Below are positions 27,549 through 34,672 of a stretch of 64,000 nucleotides of DNA, in pieces. The stretch covers positions 62,001 to 126,000 of the forward strand of contig NZ_LGKP01000015.1 of the NCBI RefSeq assembly GCF_001306135.1, written 5' to 3'. Both the position numbers and the translations under genes were made by a program. How positions within the stretch are numbered: the first letter of the stretch is position 1; the number at the start of each line of letters is the position of its first letter. Under the pieces are notes generated by a model. It saw only the letters and a program-made list of their open reading frames with translations, was not told the origin of the DNA and ran no database searches. The DNA is from Herpetosiphon geysericola. GTDB taxonomy: Bacteria > Chloroflexota > Chloroflexia > Chloroflexales > Herpetosiphonaceae.

Positions 27549-27868
27549 CCGCGTAAGGTAACGTGTAAGAGTGGCAGCATCGTCCAGCGCAGCTTATCGG
27601 CAGTTGTGATCGTCAGAATAATGCCTTGCTCAAGCTGCTCTTGTTGGCTGCTTGAAAGCATTAAATCCAAGGGAATTTCAGGCTGCGTTTCGGCTAAATC
27701 AAGCCAAACCAGATGATAATGTGGATTGTGGCGAAATTGCTTGAGGGCGGCGCTTAACGTCGTGTGCAACCCATTGATGGTGGTGGCAGTAGCCAAACGG
27801 GGAAGCCACTCAATCATTAAGCGTGCAGGTGAATCTTCAAATGCCTGTTCTTGGGGTTGCATACACAT
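27431..27868 (-). CDS. N-terminal GAF-like part of the histidine kinase, out of frame
   Basis: A 145-codon frame with a good start (ATG 27868, GAGG four bases upstream). Its last domain, LPLLHVTLRGWLALPEAQPSDQQLLALAFQAAASM, has the closing pattern of a GAF domain. Such a domain normally leads straight into a helix like QLVAELRELTQFNLISQRLN, and exactly that helix is found in the -1 frame at the same place. The reading frame therefore changes near 27465-27490. It may be a sequencing error, a strain-specific mutation, or a natural split into two proteins. Confidence 0.65.
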   Translation of the reverse strand: MCMQPQEQAFEDSPARLMIEWLPRLATATTINGLHTTLSAALKQFRHNPHYHLVWLDLAETQPEIPLDLMLSSSQQEQLEQGIILTITTADKLRWTMLPLLHVTLRGWLALPEAQPSDQQLLALAFQAAASMCTITNNWSPNCAN

Positions 27869-28039
27869 CACGCCTCACATGTGACTGGCCTATCTTACCA
27901 AATCTTAGGCTTTTTGACAAAGCTTGTGAAGCGATTTTCGGTTATGAGAATTGGCAGAATGAACAAAAATATGGAAAGCATGAAGAATTTGTAGGTGAGG
28001 ATGTGGAAGAAGCAGAATATTCCACCACATAAATATTTT

Positions 28040-28096
28040 GGAGGGCTGAAAACCCCTGCGTTTCCCGCCGGTGGCGGGACGGAAGGGTGGCGAATC
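28040..28096. repeat. Dispersed palindromic repeat, copy 2
   Basis: Second copy of the element at 17472-17529. Here the centre is a perfect stem, CCCGCC-ggt-GGCGGG. It lies upstream of the oxidoreductase promoter. The rest of the 27869-28183 gap contains no gene; the kinase promoter must lie at its left end. Confidence 0.55.
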
Positions 28097-28125
28097 AGAT
28101 CGCATTAAAAATGGCTAGCTTTGGC

Positions 28126-28154
28126 TTGGTTGCTGGCATAAGCAGTGCTACAAT
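28126..28154 (+). promoter_or_regulatory. Promoter of the molybdopterin oxidoreductase
   Basis: TTGGTT (28126-28131), 17-bp spacer ending in TGC, TACAAT (28149-28154): an extended -10 promoter 30 bases before the start codon. Confidence 0.7.
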
Positions 28155-28183
28155 AACAGTATTGTGCAAGAAGGAGCTACTCA

Positions 28184-28801
28184 ATGTTCGATGCCTTCAA
28201 AAAGAAGTTTGATGCCACTCCCGAAGGAATGGAAGAACGCGTGCCACCAGGCCAGTACGTAACCCAAAAATTTCCAGTCTTGCACTACGGCGAGACTCCG
28301 GTTTATAAAGAGCTTGAACAAACCTGGGATTTACGGGTTTTTGGCGAGCTTGAGGCCCCAAAAACCTTTTCATATAGCGAATTTCGTGCTTTGCCAACCG
28401 TCACCATCGAAAATATCGATATTCACTGCGTGACTCGCTGGAGCAAATTAGCCACCACCTGGACAGGCGTGCGCTTCCGTGACTTTATCCAGCATATTCC
28501 TGCGCTCAAGCCAAGCGCCAAGTATGTGCTGGCCCACTCCGAGGGCGGCTATACTGCCAATATGCCCTTGGAAATTATGTACGATGACGATGTGTTGCTG
28601 GCCTATTTGTACGAAGGCGAGGAGCTAGCGCCTGACCATGGCTTTCCATTGCGCTTGTTTGTGCCCAAAAAATACTTTTGGAAGAGTGCTAAATGGCTGC
28701 GCGGCATCGAATTTATGAGCGCCGATCGCTTAGGCTTTTGGGAACGCTATGGCTACCATAACAACGCCGACCCATGGCAAGAAGAACGGCACGCCGAGTA
28801 A
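28184..28801 (+). CDS. Sulfite-oxidase-fold molybdopterin-dependent oxidoreductase
   Basis: A 205-residue protein with the molybdopterin-binding fold of the sulfite oxidase family. It has ENIDIHCVTRWS with the Mo-coordinating Cys at 82, ARG-type cofactor contacts, the segment AHSEGGYTANMPLE, and the closing HGFPLRLFVPKKYFWKSAKWLRGIEF. The short length and lack of a heme domain or Tat signal point to the small cytoplasmic branch related to the catalytic subunit MsrP/YedY. The substrate is unknown. AAGGAG precedes the ATG by seven bases. It is monocistronic between the promoter at 28126 and the terminator at 28817. Confidence 0.88.
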   Translation: MFDAFKKKFDATPEGMEERVPPGQYVTQKFPVLHYGETPVYKELEQTWDLRVFGELEAPKTFSYSEFRALPTVTIENIDIHCVTRWSKLATTWTGVRFRDFIQHIPALKPSAKYVLAHSEGGYTANMPLEIMYDDDVLLAYLYEGEELAPDHGFPLRLFVPKKYFWKSAKWLRGIEFMSADRLGFWERYGYHNNADPWQEERHAE

Positions 28802-28816
28802 TTAACTTTAACTAAA

Positions 28817-28861
28817 AAGAACGCTGGTGCTCCTTTGAATTCAGTAGCGCCAGCGTTCTTT
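28817..28861. terminator. Bidirectional terminator between oxidoreductase and SPFH genes
   Basis: AAAGAACGCTGG (28817 onward) pairs with CCAGCGTTCTTT (28850-28861), and the stem continues inward with TGCT/AGCG-type pairs. A run on the left and TTTG on the right serve both convergent genes. Confidence 0.88.
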
Positions 28862-28869
28862 GTTTAATG

Positions 28870-29826
28870 TTATGGAGTGATGGTTTGGGTTGGATTGACC
28901 AATTCGCTGACATCGACCAACGGTGTTGCGCCCTCGCCGCTAAAGACTGGCAATTTACCATCCCAGCGCAAGGCCATTTGATAGCGAATCAAGGCATCGG
29001 TGACGCTTTCGGCCAGCAGGCGGTTGGCATCTGCTTGGGCTTCAGCCCGAATCAAAATCGAGTCTGCATCGCCTTTTGCGGTAGCACGTTGGGCTTCGGC
29101 GCGGCCTTGGGCCTCAACTTTATCTTGCTCGGCCTTGATTTGGGCTTGTTCAAGCTCGTATTTTTGGCGTTCGGCAGCTTGTTGAGCAGTGATTTTGTTT
29201 TCCAAGGCTTGCTTCAAATTATCGGGCAAGTGCACTTCGCGAATCACAAAATCTTCCAAAATCAAGTGCCGACGTTCAAATTCAATAATCAGCTGTTCCT
29301 TAACTTTATCAGCCAGTTCAGCCCGTTTGTCGCCACTGATGCTTTCCCAGGTGTACAGACCAGCAATCGTGGTCAAAATCGAACGGCTTTGTTGGCGTAC
29401 AACTTGAAGTTCAATCACATCAAGATCTTGGCCGCCCCAATCGGTGTAAAGTGCCGCAGCTTCTTCTTTTTTAACCCGATATTGCACTGCAATGTCGAGG
29501 TTTAGTTGCTGAGCTTCGCTCGATTGCACTTTGACTGAATCGTCGCCACCGGTGCGACCTTCATCGCTACTTTGCACCATAATATAGGTTTGCAGCGTGA
29601 ATGGGTATTCTTGAATCGCCGTGGTAAACGGATTAATCAAGGTCCAGCCTGGTTCGATTGTGGTTGTAACATTATTATTGGCTTTGTTGAAAGCAATCCC
29701 AACATAGCCTGGTGGAATCGTCTTCCATGATGCCGTTAACAGCACCAAGCCAATCACGGCGACAACGATCGCAATGGCAATCGTGCCAATGCGACGGCCC
29801 GATGGGCGCTTGCTAGCGTTGCTCAT
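28870..29826 (-). CDS. SPFH/Band 7 (prohibitin-like) membrane protein
   Basis: A 318-residue protein: basic N-terminus (SNASKRPSGRRIG), one membrane helix (about 15-38), the SPFH domain (about 40-210; IPPGYVGIAFNKANN, QLNLDIAVQYRVKKEEAAALY, RREVHLPDNL-type end) and a long Ala/Glu/Gln-rich coiled coil (about 215-285). SPFH proteins form ring or cage scaffolds in membranes and often regulate FtsH-like proteases or lipid domains. The start is the ATG at 29826 with AAGGA seven bases upstream. The start region overlaps the end of a 52-residue membrane protein, suggesting coupled translation. Confidence 0.88.
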   Translation of the reverse strand: MSNASKRPSGRRIGTIAIAIVVAVIGLVLLTASWKTIPPGYVGIAFNKANNNVTTTIEPGWTLINPFTTAIQEYPFTLQTYIMVQSSDEGRTGGDDSVKVQSSEAQQLNLDIAVQYRVKKEEAAALYTDWGGQDLDVIELQVVRQQSRSILTTIAGLYTWESISGDKRAELADKVKEQLIIEFERRHLILEDFVIREVHLPDNLKQALENKITAQQAAERQKYELEQAQIKAEQDKVEAQGRAEAQRATAKGDADSILIRAEAQADANRLLAESVTDALIRYQMALRWDGKLPVFSGEGATPLVDVSELVNPTQTITP

Positions 29827-29971
29827 GGTCATTCCTTTCAATATCATCTTGGCCAGCGGAGCGTAACCCGCGCCACCAATCCATAATCATGGGAGCTAAT
29901 TCAAGCCCTAAACGGTAGCATAAGACGAGGACAACGATAGCAATAGCGAGCTCGCCTAATGTTCTACTCAT
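29813..29971 (-). CDS. 52-residue single-pass membrane protein upstream of SPFH gene
   Basis: Encodes MSRTLGELAIAIVVLVLCYR followed by LGLELAPMIMDWWRG and a charged tail: one membrane helix (about 7-25) and a short cytoplasmic end. AGGAGG stands five bases before the ATG at 29971, an ideal start. It overlaps the SPFH start by 14 bases. Likely a small partner of the SPFH scaffold; the family is not recognised. Confidence 0.65.
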   Translation of the reverse strand: MSRTLGELAIAIVVLVLCYRLGLELAPMIMDWWRGLRSAGQDDIERNDHEQR

Positions 29972-30042
29972 AACAGCCTCCTGTGAGGTATTAGCACTCA
30001 CAGCATCTACTACGTGGCTCATGCGCCAGAGTTGCAATTAAA

Positions 30043-31143
30043 TTAGCCGATTTTGTGCTCAGCAAGCAACACTTTGTAGCGTTGATCGCCTGCTAGTTCG
30101 CGCACGTTGCCCAAATCAGCTTCGAGCAATGGCTCATAGCGTAAAAAACGATTGGCCACAATCACCAATTGGCCGTTTGGAGCAAGCACTTGAGCTGCTT
30201 GTTTCAAGAGATTTTCGGCCAATTGCGGGCTTTGCACCCGCCCAACGTGAAATGGTGGATTCGACACAATCAAATCAAATTGCTCGCCACTGACTGCCTG
30301 CGTGCCATCAGAGGCTAGCACACGTCCGCTAAGTTGGTTAGTTTGCAAATTGCGTTTGGTTGCTTCGATTGCTACCATGGTACTATCGATATAGGTTAAA
30401 TCAAGCGTTGCTTCGCGTCTTTGCAGAACCATGCCCAAAATGCCTGCACCGCAGCCAAGATCAAGCACCCGCTGATTGGGTTGTACGTGGACTGCATCGA
30501 GCACCATGGCGCTCGCAGGATCAAGCTGGCCTTGGGCAAACACGCCTGCTGTTGCTTCAACCGCTAATTCAACATTGCCATGCTTAATCAGATGTTGGCT
30601 TGCTTGGCTGGTTTGGGCTTGCCAATGCAATGGGCGAAACGACATGACTACATGATGACCTTTTTTATACAAGGTTTTGACGCTTGGCCCGACAATACTT
30701 TCTAAAAGTGTCGTGGCTCCGCTTAAACCAGCTTGCTTGCCGCCGCCAATCGCCACAATCCCGCCAGCATTGGTATGTTGGGCCGCCAAATTAATCAGTT
30801 CTGCGCCACGCTGGTTGTCGCTCCACCACAAAATGTTTATCAACACCAGATCAAATGGTTTGCTGGGCTTTAAATCGGTAGTGCTAAAAAATTGGGCTGG
30901 TAATTTGGCTTGGGCGAAGCTTTGGCGGGCGGCGGCCAAGGCCACAATCGAATCATCGGCAAAGCTCACATGTGCGCCTGCGCGAGCAAGCGCTAAGCCA
31001 ATGCGGCCAGTGCCAGCGCCGATCACCAAAGCATGTTGGCCAGGTGTGACGACACTCGCTCCCCATTCGGCCAACAAGGTAGCCCCCCAATCGTCGCGTT
31101 CGGTATCAAATGGCACTGGCAACAACCAAGCATTCATAGGCAT
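30043..31143 (-). CDS. RsmC/RlmG-like rRNA guanine-N2 methyltransferase
   Basis: A 366-residue duplicated methyltransferase. The N-terminal half keeps a degenerate SAM fold (VIGAGTGRIGLALARAG, about 40-56) without a catalytic motif. The C-terminal half is complete, with VLDLGCGAGILG (226-237) and VSNPPFH (293-299). This inactive-plus-active arrangement and the NPPFH motif are typical of enzymes making m2G in 16S (G1207) or 23S rRNA. Which rRNA position is modified cannot be decided. AAGGA lies four bases before the ATG at 31143. Monocistronic, facing away from the DUF1028 gene. Confidence 0.85.
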   Translation of the reverse strand: MPMNAWLLPVPFDTERDDWGATLLAEWGASVVTPGQHALVIGAGTGRIGLALARAGAHVSFADDSIVALAAARQSFAQAKLPAQFFSTTDLKPSKPFDLVLINILWWSDNQRGAELINLAAQHTNAGGIVAIGGGKQAGLSGATTLLESIVGPSVKTLYKKGHHVVMSFRPLHWQAQTSQASQHLIKHGNVELAVEATAGVFAQGQLDPASAMVLDAVHVQPNQRVLDLGCGAGILGMVLQRREATLDLTYIDSTMVAIEATKRNLQTNQLSGRVLASDGTQAVSGEQFDLIVSNPPFHVGRVQSPQLAENLLKQAAQVLAPNGQLVIVANRFLRYEPLLEADLGNVRELAGDQRYKVLLAEHKIG

Positions 31144-31256
31144 AGCATCCTTTATAGTGCGCTACAGGTGTAGCACTGCTGATTTTGGTAGAATAGCTGC
31201 ATCATTTTAATCGTGATTGGCTGGTTGCGCTATAGATAGTTTTGAGGAAGGCTGCA

Positions 31257-32114
31257 ATGACGTTTTCAATTGTTGGCTACGACCCAACCACTGGCGATTT
31301 GGGTGTGGCGGTCGCTTCTAAATTTTTGGCAGTTGGCTCGGTGGTAAGTTGGGCGCAGGCCGAGGCTGGCGCGATTGCAACTCAATCGTATGCCAACATG
31401 AGTTTTGGCCCGAATGGCTTGGCGTTGTTGGCTCAAGGCCAATCGGCTGAGGCCACGCTTGATCAATTGTTGGCTGCTGATGAAGGCCGTGAGCAACGTC
31501 AAGTGGGCGTGGTTGATGCCCAAGGTAACGCCGCAACCTGGACTGGCAACGCTTGCCATGGCTGGGCTGGCGGACGAATTGGCGCAGGTTATGCTGCTCA
31601 AGGCAACATCTTAACTGGGGCCGATGTGGTTGATGCCATGGCGACCGCCTTCGAGCAAACCCAAGGCGAATTAGCTGAACGCTTGCTGGCAGCGCTTTTA
31701 GCTGGCGATCAAGCTGGCGGCGATCAGCGCGGGCGCCAATCGGCGGCGTTGTATGTGGCCCGCAAGGGTGGCGCATATGGCGGGGTGCTCGATCGCTATA
31801 TTGATTTGCGGGTTGATGATCATCAAAACCCAGTGCCTGAGCTTGGGCGCTTGCTTGGGTTGCATCGTTTTTACCTTACGCCGCCTAAGACCGACGATTT
31901 ATTGCTGATTGATGCGGAGCTGGCGCGCGAAATTCAGACCATGTTGCAGCACTTTGGCTATTATCAAGGCGAGCTTTCTGGTGATTATGATGCTGTGACG
32001 CACGCAGCGTTACAAGCCTATGGTGGAGTTGAAAACCTTGAAGAACGCTTGGTGAGCGCTACCCATATTGATCGCCAGGTGCTTAATTATTTGCGTGAGC
32101 ACTTTGTGCGCTAA
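31257..32114 (+). CDS. DUF1028 protein with C-terminal peptidoglycan-binding-like domain
   Basis: A 285-residue protein. Residues 1 to about 205 form the DUF1028 domain, assigned to the Ntn-hydrolase superfamily: TFSIVGYDPTTGDLGVAVAS, WAQAEAGAIATQSYAN, and GRQSAALYVA. The N-terminal Thr after Met could be the nucleophile if Met is removed, as in Ntn hydrolases. Residues about 225-285 (AREIQTMLQHFGYYQGELSGDY) look like a peptidoglycan-binding repeat. The start ATG 31257 follows GAGGAAGG; the frame from 31242 adds five unsupported residues. Reaction unknown. Confidence 0.85.
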   Translation: MTFSIVGYDPTTGDLGVAVASKFLAVGSVVSWAQAEAGAIATQSYANMSFGPNGLALLAQGQSAEATLDQLLAADEGREQRQVGVVDAQGNAATWTGNACHGWAGGRIGAGYAAQGNILTGADVVDAMATAFEQTQGELAERLLAALLAGDQAGGDQRGRQSAALYVARKGGAYGGVLDRYIDLRVDDHQNPVPELGRLLGLHRFYLTPPKTDDLLLIDAELAREIQTMLQHFGYYQGELSGDYDAVTHAALQAYGGVENLEERLVSATHIDRQVLNYLREHFVR

Positions 32115-32399
32115 TTGAAGAAACCGCAAGGGCCAAAATTGGTTAAAAAAAGCGCCAAATTGGCCCTAAAAACAGGCTTGCGCTAGTTGACTCAGGCACC
32201 GGTGTGTGCGATAATGGCGCGTGCGGTGTCTGGAAGGGCCAGACAGTAGGGACATGCGTTGGGATCGTGAACATTGACGGGATTCATCCTCTGCCTCAAA
32301 AGCGTAAACACATTCCCTCACTATTTGGAATCCTCCAATTGGCAGCCCTGTGATGCGGGCTTATTTTTGTGTAACCGCTTGTGGTAACGAAAGACGACT
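32115..32399 (+). other. Long leader before the chelatase gene
   Basis: About 285 bases with no gene. A perfect stem TGTCTGG/CCAGACA (32227-32233 with 32239-32245, loop of 5) is the main structure. A cobalamin riboswitch would suit a chelatase gene, but I cannot find a convincing B12 box, so none is claimed. No strong ribosome-binding site precedes the ATG at 32400. Confidence 0.35.
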
Positions 32400-33494
32400 A
32401 TGCAACCATATATTCGACCAACCTACCCATTTAGTGCGCTTGTTGGTCAGCCTCGCTTGAAACAAGCACTGGTGCTGAATGCAGTGAATCCGCGAATTGG
32501 CGGCGTGTTGATTCGTGGCGAAAAAGGCACTGCCAAATCAACGGCTGTTCGGGCGTTGGCACATTTGCTGCCATTAATCACCGTTGTGGCTGATTGCCCT
32601 TATAGCTGCCCACCAGATCAGCTTGATCGGATGTGTAGTTCGTGTCGTAGTCGTTTGCAAGCTGGCGAAGAATTGCCATTGGCTCAACGGCCAACCCGCT
32701 TGGTCGAATTGCCTGTTAGCGCCTCGGAAGATCGCTTGGTTGGTTCGCTTGACCTTGAACATGCCTTGGTCGAAGGTCAACGGCGCTTTGAGCCAGGCCT
32801 ATTGGCCCAAGTTAATCGTGGTTTGCTCTATGTCGATGAAGTGAATCTTTTGGATGATCACTTGGTTGATATTTTGCTTGATGCTGCGGCTATGGGCATT
32901 AACACGGTCGAACGCGAAGGCATTTCGGTTTCGCACCCAGCGCGCTTCATCTTGGTTGGCACCATGAACCCAGAAGAAGGCGAACTCCGGCCTCAATTGC
33001 TGGATCGCTTTGGCTTAGTGGTAGAAATTGGTGGCCTAAAAAATGTCCGCGAACGGGTTGACGTAATTCAACGCCGCATGGAATACGATGCAGATCCTGA
33101 GCAATTTGTGCAACGCTGGAGCAGCAACGAGCATAATTTGACTGAAGAAATTGCTGCGGCCAAAAAACTCTTGCCCCAAGTGCAAATTTCTGAGCAAGAT
33201 ATGGCTGCGGTGGCGATGCTCTCGCTCGAATTGGGCGTTGATGGTCATCGTGCAGATTTGGCAATTCTCGAAACTGCGCGAACCCACGCTGCGCTTGAAG
33301 GCCGCACAACGATTTCGCTTGAAGATATTCGGGTTGCAGCCCAATTGGCATTACCGCACCGTATGCGGCGCCAACCATTTGCCGAAGTTCGGCTTGATGA
33401 GCAACAGCTCAGCGATGTGCTGAACAAGGCAGCCCAAGAGCGCCAACGCGGCAACGAAGAAACTGCGGGGCACGAAGAGCTAAAAAAAGCTTAG
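32400..33494 (+). CDS. Chelatase AAA+ subunit (ChlI/BchI-like), zero-frame product
   Basis: A 364-residue ATPase of the Mg/Co-chelatase family. It has Walker A GEKGTAKST (40-48) and a four-Cys zinc-like insert, CPYSCPPDQLDRMCSSC (C66, C70, C79, C82), which is typical of the hybrid ChlI-ChlD proteins linked to cobaltochelatase. YVDEVNLLDDHLVD is Walker B, GTMNPEEGELRPQLLDRFG holds sensor 1/Arg finger, and a helical C-terminal domain follows. It provides ATP-driven insertion of a divalent metal into a tetrapyrrole. Herpetosiphon-like bacteria lack chlorophyll, so cobalt for B12 is the likely metal. The stop follows directly after an A7 run that can shift ribosomes into the downstream VWA frame. 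Confidence 0.9.
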   Translation: MQPYIRPTYPFSALVGQPRLKQALVLNAVNPRIGGVLIRGEKGTAKSTAVRALAHLLPLITVVADCPYSCPPDQLDRMCSSCRSRLQAGEELPLAQRPTRLVELPVSASEDRLVGSLDLEHALVEGQRRFEPGLLAQVNRGLLYVDEVNLLDDHLVDILLDAAAMGINTVEREGISVSHPARFILVGTMNPEEGELRPQLLDRFGLVVEIGGLKNVRERVDVIQRRMEYDADPEQFVQRWSSNEHNLTEEIAAAKKLLPQVQISEQDMAAVAMLSLELGVDGHRADLAILETARTHAALEGRTTISLEDIRVAAQLALPHRMRRQPFAEVRLDEQQLSDVLNKAAQERQRGNEETAGHEELKKA

Positions 33495-33498
33495 CCCC
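33467..33498 (+). promoter_or_regulatory. Apparent programmed -1 ribosomal frameshift site
   Basis: The zero frame reads CTA AAA AAA GCT TAG (33480-33494). A7 (33482-33488) allows both lysyl-tRNAs to slip back one base, after which AGC TTA GCC CCG continues in the VWA frame. The run sits in the loop of a possible stem, GGGGC (33467-33471) with GCCCC (33494-33498). No strong upstream Shine-Dalgarno-like stimulator is seen. Programmed frameshifting producing both chelatase subunits from one chlD-type gene is established for related genes. Confidence 0.8.
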
Positions 33499-34468
33499 GT
33501 CGGAGGAAGCGTCCAGCGATAGCGAAGAAGCGGGCGATGAAGAACCACCGACTGGGGCGCCGAAAGGCTCGCCACCCCAAAGCAGTAGCCAAGCAGAAAA
33601 AGGCGATGGCAAAGTTTTTAACATTGCCCAAGAATATCGTCCCAAGCGGTTGGAAAGCCAAGCTGACTCGATGCGCCGCAAGGCTGGTGGCCGTCGCACC
33701 CGCACGCGAACTGAGCGCAAGCAAGGTCGCTATATTACCAGTCGCGTGCCACGCGGCCAATTAACCGATGTGGCCTTTGATGCAACGTTGCGGGCGGCAG
33801 CTCCATTTCAGCGTCAACGCCGCCAGCCGCATATCAAACGGGCGGTGGTGTTGCAACGCAGCGATTTACGCGAAAAAGTTCGGGTGCGCCGAACGCGTAA
33901 CGCAGTCTGTTTTGTGGTTGATGCAAGCTGGTCGATGGCAGCAGAAACTCGCATGCAAGCAACCAAAGCTGCCGTGCTTTCATTGCTGCGCGATGCCTAT
34001 CAACGGCGCGACTTGGTTGGGTTGGTGAGTTTTGCCCGCGATCGGGCGACGGTGCTCTTGCCGCTGACCAACAGCGTGGAAATGGCGCAACAACGCTTGC
34101 GCACCATGCCAACCGGGGGCAAAACCCCGCTGAGCCGTGGGATGATGGCAGGCTTTGAACTGCTTGCCCGCGCCAAATTGCGCGATCGCGAAATTTTACC
34201 CTTGATGGTGTTGTTGACCGATGGCCATGCCAATGTCTCGATGACTGGCCAGCCACCACAACAAGAAGCCTACCAACTGGCCGAGTTTATCGCCAGCCAA
34301 CAGATTCCGACGGTGGTGATTGATACTGAATTGCCAAATTTCTATCGCGGCTTGGCCAAAGAATTGGCTGATCGCTTGAATGGCTCGTATTATCAACTGG
34401 AAGAACTGAGTGTTGGCCTTGCCGAACTGGTACGCTCACACCAAGAATTATCACAGATAAAAATCTAA
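33488..34468 (+). CDS. Chelatase VWA/integrin-like subunit part (ChlD-like), reached by -1 frameshift
   Basis: Continuation of the AAA+ gene in the -1 frame: 326 residues, giving a fused product of about 689, the usual size for ChlI-ChlD hybrids. First comes an acidic, Pro-rich linker (SLAPSEEASSDSEEAGDEEPP), then VFNIAQEYRPKRL and a basic GGRRTRTRTERKQGRY patch. A VWA domain follows with MIDAS DASWS (Asp about 508 of the fusion), the TPLSRGM segment and LLTDGHANV. The linker is clearly coding but has no start codon of its own; the first candidates (TTG 33650, ATG 33671) would truncate it. This domain bridges the ATPase ring to the large chelatase subunit, which is not in the window. Confidence 0.88.
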   Translation, partial: SLAPSEEASSDSEEAGDEEPPTGAPKGSPPQSSSQAEKGDGKVFNIAQEYRPKRLESQADSMRRKAGGRRTRTRTERKQGRYITSRVPRGQLTDVAFDATLRAAAPFQRQRRQPHIKRAVVLQRSDLREKVRVRRTRNAVCFVVDASWSMAAETRMQATKAAVLSLLRDAYQRRDLVGLVSFARDRATVLLPLTNSVEMAQQRLRTMPTGGKTPLSRGMMAGFELLARAKLRDREILPLMVLLTDGHANVSMTGQPPQQEAYQLAEFIASQQIPTVVIDTELPNFYRGLAKELADRLNGSYYQLEELSVGLAELVRSHQELSQIKI

Positions 34469-34672
34469 ATCTGTGTAGCTCGCCGATACATTTTGGTCTT
34501 TGCTCTGATGCTTGTGAATGTAGCGTTTCCCCACAAGCATTGAGCTGAAGCACCATGAGTTGGATTTGATGGCACGGTCTAGGAATTGGTATGCCACCCA
34601 ACATGGCAATACTTAGATCGCGAATGCGGTATTGGGTTGGAAACGCAATGATCTGCTATGGAGGCTGCTCGA
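34469..34672 (+). other. Structured leader of the S1-domain gene
   Basis: No gene. ATGCTTGTG (34508-34516) pairs with CACAAGCAT (34532-34540), and the loop segment GCGTTTCC (34523-34530) can instead pair with GGAAACGC (about 34638-34645), close to the ribosome-binding site. The two stems would compete sterically, suggesting control by RNA structure. Confidence 0.35.

Noticed and set aside
32115-32399. Cobalamin riboswitch before the chelatase gene
   Set aside because: Context would fit, but I could not find a B12 box or the surrounding conserved junction; only one short perfect stem is seen.
33650-33671. Independent start of the VWA protein at TTG 33650 or ATG 33671
   Set aside because: Would cut off a linker that is clearly coding in the same frame back to the A7 run and has no ribosome-binding site.
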